Shown: positions 35,786-44,567 of the stretch, one piece after another
Layout: every line of letters begins with the position of its first letter
Numbering within the stretch: position 1 is the stretch's first letter
NCBI GenBank assembly: GCA_947488175.1
Contig: CANKYO010000004.1
Coordinates: 461,553-525,552 of the forward strand
Direction of reading: 5' to 3'
DNA: 64,000 nt
From: an uncultured Paracoccaceae bacterium
GTDB taxonomy: Bacteria; Pseudomonadota; Alphaproteobacteria; Rhodobacterales; Rhodobacteraceae
The notes under the pieces: generated by a model
Database searches by the model: none
What the model was told of the DNA's origin: nothing
What the model saw: the letters and a program-made list of their open reading frames with translations, nothing else
Position numbers and translations under genes: made by a program

Positions 35786-36970
35786 ATGTCCGACACGATC
35801 CGCCAAAAGGCGAAAGAGACCCTCGCCGAAGTTGAAAAAGTCACCGCTGTGGTGCTGCCAGAACCGCAGGGCGAAGTGGTCACGCTAGAGGCTGCTGATC
35901 CGTCCACCAGCAACGCCATCACCCAGCGTATGGGCGAGATTGATATCAGCGACACCAATTCGATTGTGTCCTTCGGGTCCGCCGCACAGGCCGAGTTGCA
36001 GGAGATTTCGCAATCCATGCTGGCCGGTGTGCGCAACAAGGATGTGGGCCCGGCAGGTGACAGCCTGCGCAATATCGTCACCACGATCCGCGGCTTTTCG
36101 ATCTCCGAACTCGACGTGCGCCGCGAACGCAGCTGGTGGGAAAAACTGCTGGGCCGTGCTGCCCCCATCGCGAAATTCACCGCCCGGTTTGAAGAGGTGC
36201 AGGGCCAAATCGACCACATCACCGATGATCTGCTCAAGCATGAACATGTGCTGCTGAAAGATATCGAAAGCCTTGATGTGCTTTATGAAAAGACGCTGCA
36301 GTTCTACGATGAACTGGCGCTTTATATCTCGGCTGGTGAGGCGAAATTGAAAGAGCTGGACACCAAGACGATCCCCGCCAAAGAGGCCGAGGTTGAAAAG
36401 GCCCCCGAAGAACAGGCCGTGATGAAAGCGCAGGAACTGCGCGACATGCGGTCGGCCCGCGATGATCTGGAACGCCGGGTGCATGATCTCAAACTGACCC
36501 GTCAGGTGACGATGCAGTCCCTGCCCTCGATCCGGCTGGTGCAAGAGAACGACAAATCGCTGGTGACCAAGATCAATTCGACGCTGGTCAACACCGTGCC
36601 GCTTTGGGAAACGCAACTGGCGCAGGCCGTGACGATCCAGCGGTCGTCAGAAGCCGCCGCCGCCGTGCGCGAGGCCAACGACCTGACCAACGAGTTGCTG
36701 ACCGCCAATGCCGAAAACCTGCGCGACGCCAACCGTGTGATCCGGACGGAAATGGAACGCGGCGTCTTTGATATCAACGCGGTGAAAGAGGCCAACGAAC
36801 ATCTGATCGCCACGATCAATGAAAGCCTAGAGATCGCTGACGAAGGCAAGCGCAAACGGGCCGAGGCAGAGGCAGAGATGATCAAGATGGAGGCAGAGTT
36901 GAAGCAGACCCTGGCATCGGCCAAGGCCCGCAGCATACCAAGTGCGGCCCCCGGCGACGCTGATCTCTGA
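35786..36970 (+). CDS. TelA/KlaA-family toxic anion resistance protein
   Basis: A 394-residue, almost entirely helical protein of the TelA family. FGSAAQAELQEISQSMLAGV appears near 60, WWEKLLGRAAPIAKF near 115, and then long coiled-coil stretches with LYEKTLQFYDELALYISAGE and LPSIRLVQENDKSLVTKINS. TelA was found as a tellurite-resistance determinant on RK2, and Bacillus YaaN pairs with XpaC. No membrane helix; it probably docks to XpaC at the membrane. Biochemical activity unknown. Confidence 0.92.
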   Translation: MSDTIRQKAKETLAEVEKVTAVVLPEPQGEVVTLEAADPSTSNAITQRMGEIDISDTNSIVSFGSAAQAELQEISQSMLAGVRNKDVGPAGDSLRNIVTTIRGFSISELDVRRERSWWEKLLGRAAPIAKFTARFEEVQGQIDHITDDLLKHEHVLLKDIESLDVLYEKTLQFYDELALYISAGEAKLKELDTKTIPAKEAEVEKAPEEQAVMKAQELRDMRSARDDLERRVHDLKLTRQVTMQSLPSIRLVQENDKSLVTKINSTLVNTVPLWETQLAQAVTIQRSSEAAAAVREANDLTNELLTANAENLRDANRVIRTEMERGVFDINAVKEANEHLIATINESLEIADEGKRKRAEAEAEMIKMEAELKQTLASAKARSIPSAAPGDADL

Positions 36971-36976
36971 TCATTG

Positions 36977-37936
36977 ATGGCGGGGCGGTTTTCAGTGCGT
37001 GGTTTATGGGTTGCCCTTGTGATGGGGCTGGCGGGCTGCGCCGAGCTGTTTCCGCCAGTCACGCCGCCCCCGGTTGACCCGCCGGTCGAACGACCTGATC
37101 CGCCGCCACCACCAGTGGTCGAACCCAGCCAAGCCAGCAAGGATTTGGCCGTTTACTATCGCCGCCTGCAAAATGATCTGCTGACACAAGGGTTGCTGCG
37201 CGGCGATGGCGGCGGGCCGGACACGCCTTTTACCGACACTCAACTGGCGCGCAATTTCGTGCGCATCGCCCTGTTCAATGAATACCGCGATGACAGCGAT
37301 TTCCGCAGCCCGCAGGCGACGGTATCCAAGCTGCGGCGGTGGGAGACACCAATTCGCATGTCTGTCGAATTTGGCCCCTCGGTCCCCCCCGATCAGCAAG
37401 CGATGGATACCGCGAGCGTGAGTGCTTATGCCGCCCGCCTGTCCCGGCTGACCGGCGTGCCGATCACCCAGACGGATCGTAACCCCAACTATCACGTCCT
37501 GTTTCTGAACGAAGACGACCGGCGCGGGGCAGCGGCGCGCCTGCGCCAGATCATCCCCGGCTTGGGCGAGGCGACATTGCGGGCAATCATCAATCTGCCC
37601 CGCGATCAGCTTTGCGTGGTGATCGGCACGTTTTCTCCCGGCGGTGCCAGCTATCAAAAGGCGGTGGCGATCATCCGGGCCGAACATCCCAACCTGATGC
37701 GCTCCGCCTGCATTCACGAAGAACTGGCACAAGGGTTGGGCCTTGCCAATGACAGCCCGCAGGCGCGCCCCTCGATCTTCAATGATGACGAGGAATTCGG
37801 GCTGCTGACCACCCATGACGAATTGCTGCTGCGCATGCTTTACGATCGCCGCCTGCGCACGGGCATGCCCCCCGCCGAGGCGGCCCCGATTGCACGGGTC
37901 ATCGCACGAGAATACTTGGCCGGAGGTGCCAGCTGA
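36977..37936 (+). CDS. DUF2927 lipoprotein, zincin-like remnant
   Basis: A 319-residue lipoprotein with lipobox LAGC near residue 19 and a Pro-rich linker (~25-50). The DUF2927 domain follows. The segment CIHEELAQGLGLANDSP resembles a zinc-protease HExxH...GxxH motif but lacks the second histidine at the right spacing. EFGLLTTHDELLLRMLYDRRL is the conserved end. Whether it cleaves proteins is open. An in-frame TTG precedes the ATG. It overlaps the next gene by one base. Confidence 0.85.
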   Translation: MAGRFSVRGLWVALVMGLAGCAELFPPVTPPPVDPPVERPDPPPPPVVEPSQASKDLAVYYRRLQNDLLTQGLLRGDGGGPDTPFTDTQLARNFVRIALFNEYRDDSDFRSPQATVSKLRRWETPIRMSVEFGPSVPPDQQAMDTASVSAYAARLSRLTGVPITQTDRNPNYHVLFLNEDDRRGAAARLRQIIPGLGEATLRAIINLPRDQLCVVIGTFSPGGASYQKAVAIIRAEHPNLMRSACIHEELAQGLGLANDSPQARPSIFNDDEEFGLLTTHDELLLRMLYDRRLRTGMPPAEAAPIARVIAREYLAGGAS

Positions 37937-38571
37937 TGCGCTTGGCAACCACCCTATGTTTCACTCTGCTGCCCTGCCTAAGCAGTGCCGAACAGGATTT
38001 TGGGCAGTGGGTCCAGAAAGGCCTCGGGCTTGGAACCGACTTTTCCTATGCTGGTCAGTGGGTGGCCAATGATGGCCATGTTTTCGGGATCGACCCACTG
38101 ACATTGTTCGGTGCAAACCGCGCGCCGATTTCTGTCCCCACGACCGAAGCCGCCGTCATCGGGTTGAACCAGGCGGACTCCGACGGGCGCACGGCAATTC
38201 TTGCGCTGGTTTGGTCGGATGCCCCATTTGTCTGCGGTCAGGATGCAGGCTTCATCGGTGTCGATACCGGGTTGGCGGCATTTGCAACCGCATCGGAAAT
38301 TGCGGCGCTCGAAAAATATGGACGGGATCACGGGGACCTCTACGCTGGGACATATGCCGAACAGATCGACAGTCTTTATCCCGGCCCCTTTCTGGCAGAA
38401 TTGCCAGATGGCACACGATTGCCGCTCAGCGGCAGCGGATGGGGCGACGGTGGATACCCTGTGACAGCTCTGTTTGACGCAGATGGCGACATGGTCGCCT
38501 TGTTTGCGCAGTTCATCACCGCAGGCGAGGACTGGCTGACGCCACCAACCTGCACCAAACGCATTTCCTGA
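37936..38571 (+). CDS. Secreted hypothetical protein, possibly DUF4241-like
   Basis: A 211-residue protein with a signal peptide (MRLATTLCFTLLPCLSSA). The mature domain ends with LSGSGWGDGGYPVTALFDADGDMVALFAQF, a pattern that recalls DUF4241-type domains; I hold this loosely. Two Cys in the mature part could form a disulfide. It is tightly coupled to the DUF2927 gene, so both may act in the periplasm next to the membrane complex. Confidence 0.6.
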   Translation: MRLATTLCFTLLPCLSSAEQDFGQWVQKGLGLGTDFSYAGQWVANDGHVFGIDPLTLFGANRAPISVPTTEAAVIGLNQADSDGRTAILALVWSDAPFVCGQDAGFIGVDTGLAAFATASEIAALEKYGRDHGDLYAGTYAEQIDSLYPGPFLAELPDGTRLPLSGSGWGDGGYPVTALFDADGDMVALFAQFITAGEDWLTPPTCTKRIS

Positions 38572-38587
38572 TTGAAGGAGTACCCAG

Positions 38588-39676
38588 ATGGGCATTTTCG
38601 ATTTTCTGACGGGCGAGTTTATCGACGTCATCCACTGGACCGACAACACCCGCGACACTATGGTGTGGCGGTTCGAGCGTGAGGATCACGAGATCAAGTA
38701 TGGGGCCAAGCTGACCGTCCGCGAAGGTCAGGCTGCCGTGTTCGTGCATGAAGGCCAGTTGGCGGATGTGTTCACGCCGGGCCTGTACATGCTTGAAACC
38801 AACAACATGCCGATCATGACCACTTTGCAGCACTGGGATCATGGTTTCAAAAGCCCGTTCAAATCGGAAATCTATTTCGTCAACACGACCCGGTTCTCGA
38901 ACCTCAAATGGGGTACCAAGAACCCGATCATGCTGCGCGATCCCGAATTCGGGCCGACCCGCCTGCGCGCCTTTGGCACCTACACTGTCAAGGTCGCTGA
39001 TCCTGCAGTCTTTCTGCGCGAGATTGTGGGGACGGATGGCGAATTTACCATGGACGAGATCAGCTATCAGATCCGCAATATCATCGTGCAGGAATTCAGC
39101 CGGGCGATTGCGTCATCGGGTATCCCCGTTCTTGATATGGCCGCCAACACGGCTGATCTGGGCAAGCTGATCGCCAATGCGATTGATCCGACAATGAAGC
39201 AATATGGCCTGACGATCCCCGAGCTTTACATCGAAAACATCAGCCTGCCGCCCGCCGTTGAAGAGGCGCTTGATGCCCGCACATCACGCGGAATGGCCGG
39301 CAATCTGGACGAACACATGAAATGGAAAGCCGCTGAATCCATGACCATGGAAGGCTCTGCGGCCGGTGGTGCCATGGGCATGGGCATGGGGGCCGGTCTG
39401 GGGATGCAGATGGGCAATATGATCCAATCGGGCGCAACCCCGGTTGCCGCACCGCCACCACCGCCGCCGGTCGAACATGTCTGGCATATTGCCGAAGGCG
39501 GCGAGGTCAGCGGCCCGTTTTCCAAGGCCGCCATGGGCCGCAAGGTGACCGATGGCAGCCTGACCCGCGACAGCATGGTCTGGACCCAAGGACAGGATGG
39601 ATGGATGCGGGCCGAGGATGTGGCCGAACTGGCGCAGCTTTTCACCGTGATGCCCCCACCGCCGCCGGGAACTTGA
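38588..39676 (+). CDS. SPFH-domain protein with C-terminal GYF_2 domain (YdjI-like)
   Basis: A 362-residue protein. Residues ~1-240 form the SPFH/virion-core-like domain (MGIFDFLTGEFIDVIHW, AVFVHEGQLADVFTPGLYML, FSRAIASSGIPVLDMAANT). A Gly/Met-rich linker with MGMGMGAG covers ~255-285. A Pro run is followed by a GYF_2 module (VWHIAEGGEVSGPFSKAAM, DSMVWTQGQDGWMRA). It corresponds to B. subtilis YdjI, which recruits PspA to membranes. SPFH proteins scaffold membrane microdomains and GYF modules bind proline-rich peptides. A GAAGGAG-type site precedes the ATG. Confidence 0.88.
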   Translation: MGIFDFLTGEFIDVIHWTDNTRDTMVWRFEREDHEIKYGAKLTVREGQAAVFVHEGQLADVFTPGLYMLETNNMPIMTTLQHWDHGFKSPFKSEIYFVNTTRFSNLKWGTKNPIMLRDPEFGPTRLRAFGTYTVKVADPAVFLREIVGTDGEFTMDEISYQIRNIIVQEFSRAIASSGIPVLDMAANTADLGKLIANAIDPTMKQYGLTIPELYIENISLPPAVEEALDARTSRGMAGNLDEHMKWKAAESMTMEGSAAGGAMGMGMGAGLGMQMGNMIQSGATPVAAPPPPPPVEHVWHIAEGGEVSGPFSKAAMGRKVTDGSLTRDSMVWTQGQDGWMRAEDVAELAQLFTVMPPPPPGT

Positions 39677-39686
39677 GGCAAGCGGC

Positions 39687-40250
39687 ATGGGCACGGGATT
39701 TGCACGGTTCGCCCACCTGCTGCCTCATCGCCGCACATGGCTGAAGGTCAGCCATGCCGCCATGATCCCGCTTCTGATCTGGTTCATCTTCGTCACACCC
39801 GATGATGTGCTGCCCTTCGGGCAGGCCGCATTTCGGTTCCATTCGATCCTCGCGCTGATCTTCGTGATCATCTGCCTGATCTGGACAGTGGATTACCTGC
39901 GGCGCGGACTGGCAGGGCGACCCGGGCCAAAGCTGGGGCCAAAGGCGCGCCGGTTCCACGTTATCCTGCACAAGACAATCATTCTGGGCCTCGCCGGGGT
40001 CGCGCTGACCGGGTTTCTGCTGGGGCTGACATCCTCAAAACTGCTCAAGGCCGGGGGGTTCCTGCCCATCGCCCCGCCGATGAACTGGCGCGATGCCAAC
40101 GAAATCGCGGGGACGATCCATATCTATGAATTCTACATTCTCGGCGCGATTGTGGTCGTTCACGCCGCATTCCATATCTGGCGGCATGTGCGGCTGCGCG
40201 ACAACGCGCTGCGGATCATGGCCCCGAAATTCCTGCACCGGTTCCTCTAG
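39687..40250 (+). CDS. Cytochrome b561-like membrane protein
   Basis: A 187-residue protein with four hydrophobic helices and histidines placed as in di-haem b561 proteins: His in LKVSHAAMIPL, FRFHSIL, HVILHKTI and VVVHAAFHIWRH. It ends MAPKFLHRFL. It probably moves electrons between quinol and a periplasmic partner. It is the first of two related genes; the second begins one base after its stop. Confidence 0.75.
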   Translation: MGTGFARFAHLLPHRRTWLKVSHAAMIPLLIWFIFVTPDDVLPFGQAAFRFHSILALIFVIICLIWTVDYLRRGLAGRPGPKLGPKARRFHVILHKTIILGLAGVALTGFLLGLTSSKLLKAGGFLPIAPPMNWRDANEIAGTIHIYEFYILGAIVVVHAAFHIWRHVRLRDNALRIMAPKFLHRFL

Positions 40251-40251
40251 G

Positions 40252-40674
40252 ATGACCCGCCGCCGCCTGACAACCCTGCTGCACTGGTCGGTCCTGCTTC
40301 TGGCGCTGATGATGGTCAAGGGCGGCACGTCTGACATCTACATCCGCTGGGCCTTTGTGCTGGCGGGCGGGCTGTGGTTGGGCATGACGGCGCTGCGCGG
40401 CATGCTGTGCAAACCGGGGCCGAAACTGCAGGGCCCGCTGCGCACCGTCTATCCATGGATGCACCGGGGGATGTATGCGCTGCTGACCCTTGCGGTTGCC
40501 ACGAACGCCGCTGCCCTCCTCCACCTTGCTCCGCATGATACCGGTTGGACCCCGCTTCTGCTTCTTCTGGCCGGGGCCGCGTTCCATGGCCTCTTTCATT
40601 TCTGGCGGCATAATGTTCTGTATGACGGTGCATTGCGCGCCATGACCCCCCGATTTGTCCACAAGATCCTCTGA
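40252..40674 (+). CDS. Second cytochrome b561-like membrane protein
   Basis: A 140-residue protein with three to four hydrophobic helices. Histidines fall in TTLLHWSVLL, YPWMHRGMYALL, LLHLAPHD and AAFHGLFHFWRH. The end (MTPRFVHKIL) mirrors the end of the preceding gene (MAPKFLHRFL), pointing to a duplication. It overlaps the zinc-ribbon gene by one base. A heterodimeric haem protein is likely. Confidence 0.7.
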   Translation: MTRRRLTTLLHWSVLLLALMMVKGGTSDIYIRWAFVLAGGLWLGMTALRGMLCKPGPKLQGPLRTVYPWMHRGMYALLTLAVATNAAALLHLAPHDTGWTPLLLLLAGAAFHGLFHFWRHNVLYDGALRAMTPRFVHKIL

Positions 40675-41762
40675 TGACCGAAGCTGAACACCGATTTCCC
40701 TGTGACACCTGCGGGTCCGACCTGCGCTTTGATCCCGGCGATCACCGGCTGGTCTGCGATCATTGCGGCAATATCGAACCGATCGAAGGCACACGGCACA
40801 CCGCGGGCGGCATCAAGGAACTTGATTTCCGCGATGCGGTCGAAAACCGGCTCGCTGCCGAAGAGATGGAGGAAACCCGCGTCATCACATGCCCAAATTG
40901 CGGGGCCAGCACAGAATTTGATGCCGATACGCACGCCGCCGAATGCCCGTTCTGCGCGACACCGGTTGTCACCGACACCGGCACGCACCGGCATATCAAA
41001 CCACGCGGCCTCTTGCCGTTTGGTCTGGATGAAGGATCGGCGCGCAAGGCGCTGACCGACTGGCTGGGCAGCCTGTGGTTCGCCCCCAACGGGTTGACCG
41101 AATACGCCCGCAAGGGACGCAAGATGAATGGCATCTATGTGCCCTACTGGACCTTCGATGCCGACACCAAAAGTAGCTATCGCGGCCAGCGCGGCACCCA
41201 TTATTACGAAACCAAAACCGTCGTCCGCGATGGCAAGCGCAAGAATGTCCGCGTGCGCAAAACTCGCTGGCGCGGTGTCTCTGGCCGGGTGGCGCGGTTC
41301 TTTGACGATGTGCTGGTGCTTGCATCCCGGTCCTTGCCCAAGAAATACACAGATGGGCTGGAGCCGTGGGATTTGTCGGCGCTTGAGCCGTATAAACCCG
41401 AATACCTCGCCGGGTTCCGGGCCGAAGGTTATCAGGTCGAACTGACCGACGGGTTCACGGAGGCGCGTGCCTATATGGACCGGATGATCCTGCGCGATGT
41501 GAAATACGATATCGGCGGTGACGATCAGCGGGTCAGCGATGTGGACACGGCGATCAGCGATGTGACGTTCAAGCATATCCTGCTGCCAGTCTGGCTCGCC
41601 GCCTACAAATACCGAGGCCGCACCTATCGCTTTGTGGTCAACGGGCGCACAGGCCGAGTGCAGGGTGAACGCCCCTATTCCGCATGGAAGATCGCGATTG
41701 CCGTGGTGATCGGAACGATCCTTGCGCTTGGCGTGGGATTTGTTATCGCTAACAGCCAGTAG
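40674..41762 (+). CDS. Membrane-anchored double zinc-ribbon protein (YdjG-like)
   Basis: A 362-residue protein. Two zinc ribbons occur at the N-terminus: CDTC...CDHC (~10-30) and CPNC...CPFC (~70-95). A middle domain ~110-320 contains PYWTFDADTKSSYRGQRG and an aromatic/basic stretch, then comes a C-terminal membrane helix (IAIAVVIGTILALGVGFVIA). Such proteins are annotated as primosomal-N'-type zinc ribbons but are not helicases. B. subtilis YdjG, which works with YdjI and PspA, has this layout. It lies in the same operon as SPFH/XpaC/TelA, and its start overlaps the preceding stop. Confidence 0.85.
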   Translation: MTEAEHRFPCDTCGSDLRFDPGDHRLVCDHCGNIEPIEGTRHTAGGIKELDFRDAVENRLAAEEMEETRVITCPNCGASTEFDADTHAAECPFCATPVVTDTGTHRHIKPRGLLPFGLDEGSARKALTDWLGSLWFAPNGLTEYARKGRKMNGIYVPYWTFDADTKSSYRGQRGTHYYETKTVVRDGKRKNVRVRKTRWRGVSGRVARFFDDVLVLASRSLPKKYTDGLEPWDLSALEPYKPEYLAGFRAEGYQVELTDGFTEARAYMDRMILRDVKYDIGGDDQRVSDVDTAISDVTFKHILLPVWLAAYKYRGRTYRFVVNGRTGRVQGERPYSAWKIAIAVVIGTILALGVGFVIANSQ

Positions 41763-41783
41763 AATTTGTGGGGGAGAAAGCCG

Positions 41784-42689
41784 ATGATCCTATGCTGCGG
41801 CGAAGCGCTGATCGATATGCTGCCCCGGCAGACCACCGATGGCGCCAAGGCATTTGCCCCCTATGCCGGGGGGTCGGTGTTCAACACGGCCATCGCACTT
41901 GGGCGGCTCGGCGCGCCGGTGCAGTTCTTTTCGGGCCTGTCATCGGACCTGTTCGGGGATATCCTGCGCGCCGAGCTGACCGCCTCTGGCGTGGACAGCA
42001 CGCCAGCCGCGATCAGCGACCGACCCACGACGCTGGCCTTCGTCACGCTGACCGATGGCCATGCCTCCTATGCGTTCTATGACGAAAACACCGCTGGCCG
42101 GATGCTGTCGCAGGATGATCTGCCCCAAACGCAGGCGGACGCACTGTTTTTCGGGGGCATATCGCTCGTCGTGGAACCCTGCGGTGCGGCCTATGAGGCA
42201 TTGATGCTGCAAGAGGCCCCGACCCGCGTCACGATGATCGACCCCAATATCCGCCCGTCCTTTGTCACGGACGAAGCCGCCTATCGCGCCCGCCTGACCC
42301 GGATGCTGGGTGCCGCCGCTATCATCAAGACCTCTGACGAGGATCTGGAATGGATTACCGGTGGAACCGATGCGGCTGCTCTGTTCGACACCACCGCCGC
42401 CAAGGTGATCTTGCTGACACGCGGCGCTGACGGCGTGACTGTTCTGACACCCGGCAACCAGTTCGATGTCCCCGCTGAAAAGGCGACGGTCGTCGACACG
42501 GTCGGCGCGGGCGACACGTTCAGCGCGGGCTTTCTGGCGCAAATGCAGCGCGGCGGTCACCTGACCAAGGCGACACTGGGCCAAGCCACAGCCGATGACC
42601 TGCGCAAGGCCGCGGCGTTCGGGGCGAAGGTTGCCGCAATCACGGTCAGCCGCGCAGGTGCTAACCCACCATGGGCGTCTGAGCTTTGA
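41784..42689 (+). CDS. PfkB-family carbohydrate kinase (fructokinase-like)
   Basis: A 301-residue sugar kinase. It starts [14 protein letters not shown], has the [15 protein letters not shown] signature (~30-44), NIRPSF near 160, and the catalytic [14 protein letters not shown] with the nucleotide anion hole and base Asp (~240). Residue choice fits a fructokinase/2-keto-3-deoxygluconate kinase type, but specificity is not certain. GGGGGAGAAA lies before the ATG. It is spaced 21 bases from the zinc-ribbon gene and overlaps dtd. Confidence 0.85.
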   Translation: MILCCGEALIDMLPRQTTDGAKAFAPYAGGSVFNTAIALGRLGAPVQFFSGLSSDLFGDILRAELTASGVDSTPAAISDRPTTLAFVTLTDGHASYAFYDENTAGRMLSQDDLPQTQADALFFGGISLVVEPCGAAYEALMLQEAPTRVTMIDPNIRPSFVTDEAAYRARLTRMLGAAAIIKTSDEDLEWITGGTDAAALFDTTAAKVILLTRGADGVTVLTPGNQFDVPAEKATVVDTVGAGDTFSAGFLAQMQRGGHLTKATLGQATADDLRKAAAFGAKVAAITVSRAGANPPWASEL

Positions 42690-43122
42690 GGGCGCTGATC
42701 CAGCGCGTCAGCCACGCATCCGTCACCGTCGCCGGTGAAACCATCGGCGAAATCGGCCTTGGCCTGCTGATCCTTGTCTGCGCGATGGAGGGGGACGATG
42801 CCGCGAAATCAGTAGCCCTCGCGGCCAAGATCAGCAAGCTGCGTATCTTTGCCGATGACGCAGGCAAGATGAACCTGTCGCTGCTTGATACCGGCGGTGC
42901 CGCCCTGATCGTCAGCCAGTTCACGCTGGCCGCCGACACGTCACGCGGCAACAGGCCTGGGTTTTCGACGGCGGCCAAGCCGGAACTGGGCCGTGCACTC
43001 TACGAGCAGTTTGTGGGGGATATGGATGCTTTGAGCATCCCGACCGCGACTGGATCATTTGGTGCGGACATGGCGTCAATCTGACGAATGACGGGCCGGT
43101 CACGATCTGGATCGAGGTGTAG
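42686..43122 (+). pseudogene. dtd: D-aminoacyl-tRNA deacylase with 3' frameshift
   Basis: Removes D-amino acids mischarged onto tRNA. The TTG start at 42686 overlaps the kinase stop. The family pattern is clear ([31 protein letters not shown]) up to FGADM near residue 128, but the frame then stops at 43084 after only 132 residues. A -1 shift gives [15 protein letters not shown] ending at 43122, the normal end. The lost NDGPVT holds the Gly-cisPro motif that gives the enzyme its chiral selectivity. It is a one-base deletion near 43073, a sequencing error or, less likely, recoding. Confidence 0.8.
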
Positions 43123-43197
43123 GATGGGTTAACACCCATCTTACGTTGCCGCAAAGCCGGTACAGACGATCTTGCGTAAGATGGGTCTTGACCCATC
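43123..43197. repeat. Two inverted copies of the GATGGGT/ACCCATC palindromic repeat
   Basis: Copy 2 (43123-43145) is GATGGGTTAACACCCATCTTACG. Copy 3 (43171-43197) is CTTGCGTAAGATGGGTCTTGACCCATC. Each is itself a hairpin, and the two are inverted relative to each other, so the region can form a large cruciform. The same unit occurs at 5317-5344. It lies between dtd and the convergent CAP gene. Confidence 0.65.
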
Positions 43198-43204
43198 CCA
43201 CGTC

Positions 43205-43681
43205 TTAGCAGCTTTTGCCGACTACCAGCACCCAGTACGGGCCCTTGGGCCCCTGACTGATACCCACCCCGAACTCCTCGATCCGGGGATGCAGCATGTT
43301 GCGGCGATGCCCCGGGGAATTCATCCAACCATTGATAATCTGCGATGACCGGGGATACCCCCAGGCGATGTTTTCCGCCACGATGCAATCATTATACCCG
43401 GCCCGCTGCACGCGCGCCTGTGAGTTGGAGCCATCAGAACCACGATGATCAAAGAAACCATTCACCTGCATATCGCAGGCATGGACCATCGCCGCACGTC
43501 CCAACTGGCGATTGAACTGCAAGGGCGCCTGCCCATTGGCCCGACGGCTTGCGTTGACGCCCGCCGCGATTTCGGTGGCCAGCGCGTTGACATTCTCTGG
43601 TGTCGCACAGCTTTGGGCCGCAGCCTGACTACCGATCATGGCCATGGCGGCCCCTGCAACGAGCATCGCAATTCGCTTCAT
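43205..43681 (-). CDS. Secreted CAP (SCP/PR-1) domain protein
   Basis: A 158-residue protein with a signal peptide (~1-22, ending AQAAAQ). One CAP domain has HACDMQVNGFFDHRGSDGS (His/Asp pair), GYNDCIVAENIAWGY and SPGHRRNMLHPRIEEFGVGI. These signatures match bacterial extracytoplasmic CAP proteins. Four cysteines could form disulfides. It ends on the palindromic repeats. Function in bacteria is mostly unknown. Confidence 0.88.
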   Translation of the reverse strand: MKRIAMLVAGAAMAMIGSQAAAQSCATPENVNALATEIAAGVNASRRANGQAPLQFNRQLGRAAMVHACDMQVNGFFDHRGSDGSNSQARVQRAGYNDCIVAENIAWGYPRSSQIINGWMNSPGHRRNMLHPRIEEFGVGISQGPKGPYWVLVVGKSC

Positions 43682-43769
43682 CTGTACGTCCCTTTGTCCC
43701 ATTCTCGCCTTAGAATGTGACAGGGGAACGCGGCAATCCTGAGGCAGTGGCTGGGCAGGCAGGCGGCAA

Positions 43770-44567
43770 TTACGCGCCAATCCTGCGCAATTGTTCGCCA
43801 ATCGTGGCAACTGCGAACATCAGGGCGGCGATGCAGATAATCGACGGCCCAACAGGTGTATCAAGCAAAAGTGCAACCCGCAGACCGGCAATGGCAGCCA
43901 GGATTCCAATCGCGACCGACAACAGCGCCATGCGTTCCGGCGTATGCGCATATCGGCGCGCAGTGGCCGCCGGGATGATTAGCAGTGCCGTGATCAGCAA
44001 CGCCCCCACAACCTTGATCGCGACCGCCACGACAGCGGCCAGAAGCAAGGTCAGGATCAACTGTTCACGCCGTGGGTTGATACCCGCCGCATAGGCCAGA
44101 TCGGGGCTGAGCGTCGCGGTCAGCAGTGCAGACCAGTTCCACCACAACACGGCAGAAACCAGCAATGCACCGCCCCAGATCACCGCCAGATCCCAGCGGG
44201 TCACGGTCACGACATCGCCAAACAGATAGGCATCCAGATCAATCCGCTGACCAGGGATCAGGGCCACCGCCACCAGACCAAGCGCCAGCGCGCCATGGGC
44301 GAGCACCCCCAGCAGTGTATCGATCGAGGCATCGCGTTCCGCCAATGCATAGATCAGGAGTGACATGGCCAGCGCCACCACCGCCACCCCGGCGAAGATC
44401 GAGATGTTGAAACCCAACGCCAGCGCCACGCCCAGCACAGCCGCATGAGCCGTTGCATCGCCGAAATAGGCCATGCGCCGCCAGACCACGAAACAGCCCA
44501 AAAGACCGGCCGCGATGGCCGTGCCGACACCCGCAAGGGCAACCCGGACCAGAAAATCGTCCAGCAT
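43770..44567 (-). CDS. znuB: Zinc ABC transporter permease
   Basis: Membrane subunit of the high-affinity zinc importer. The 265 residues have eight to nine helices, starting FLVRVALAGVGTAIAAGLLGCFVVWRRMAYFGDA, and show the ZnuB coupling-loop region YAAGINPRREQLILTLL. It starts one base inside the znuC stop, giving the order zur-znuC-znuB with a divergent znuA. Confidence 0.93.
   Translation of the reverse strand: MLDDFLVRVALAGVGTAIAAGLLGCFVVWRRMAYFGDATAHAAVLGVALALGFNISIFAGVAVVALAMSLLIYALAERDASIDTLLGVLAHGALALGLVAVALIPGQRIDLDAYLFGDVVTVTRWDLAVIWGGALLVSAVLWWNWSALLTATLSPDLAYAAGINPRREQLILTLLLAAVVAVAIKVVGALLITALLIIPAATARRYAHTPERMALLSVAIGILAAIAGLRVALLLDTPVGPSIICIAALMFAVATIGEQLRRIGA

Noticed and set aside
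40596..41576. 326-codon minus-strand frame
   Set aside because: Antisense to the zinc-ribbon gene, which has clear CxxC pairs and operon coupling.
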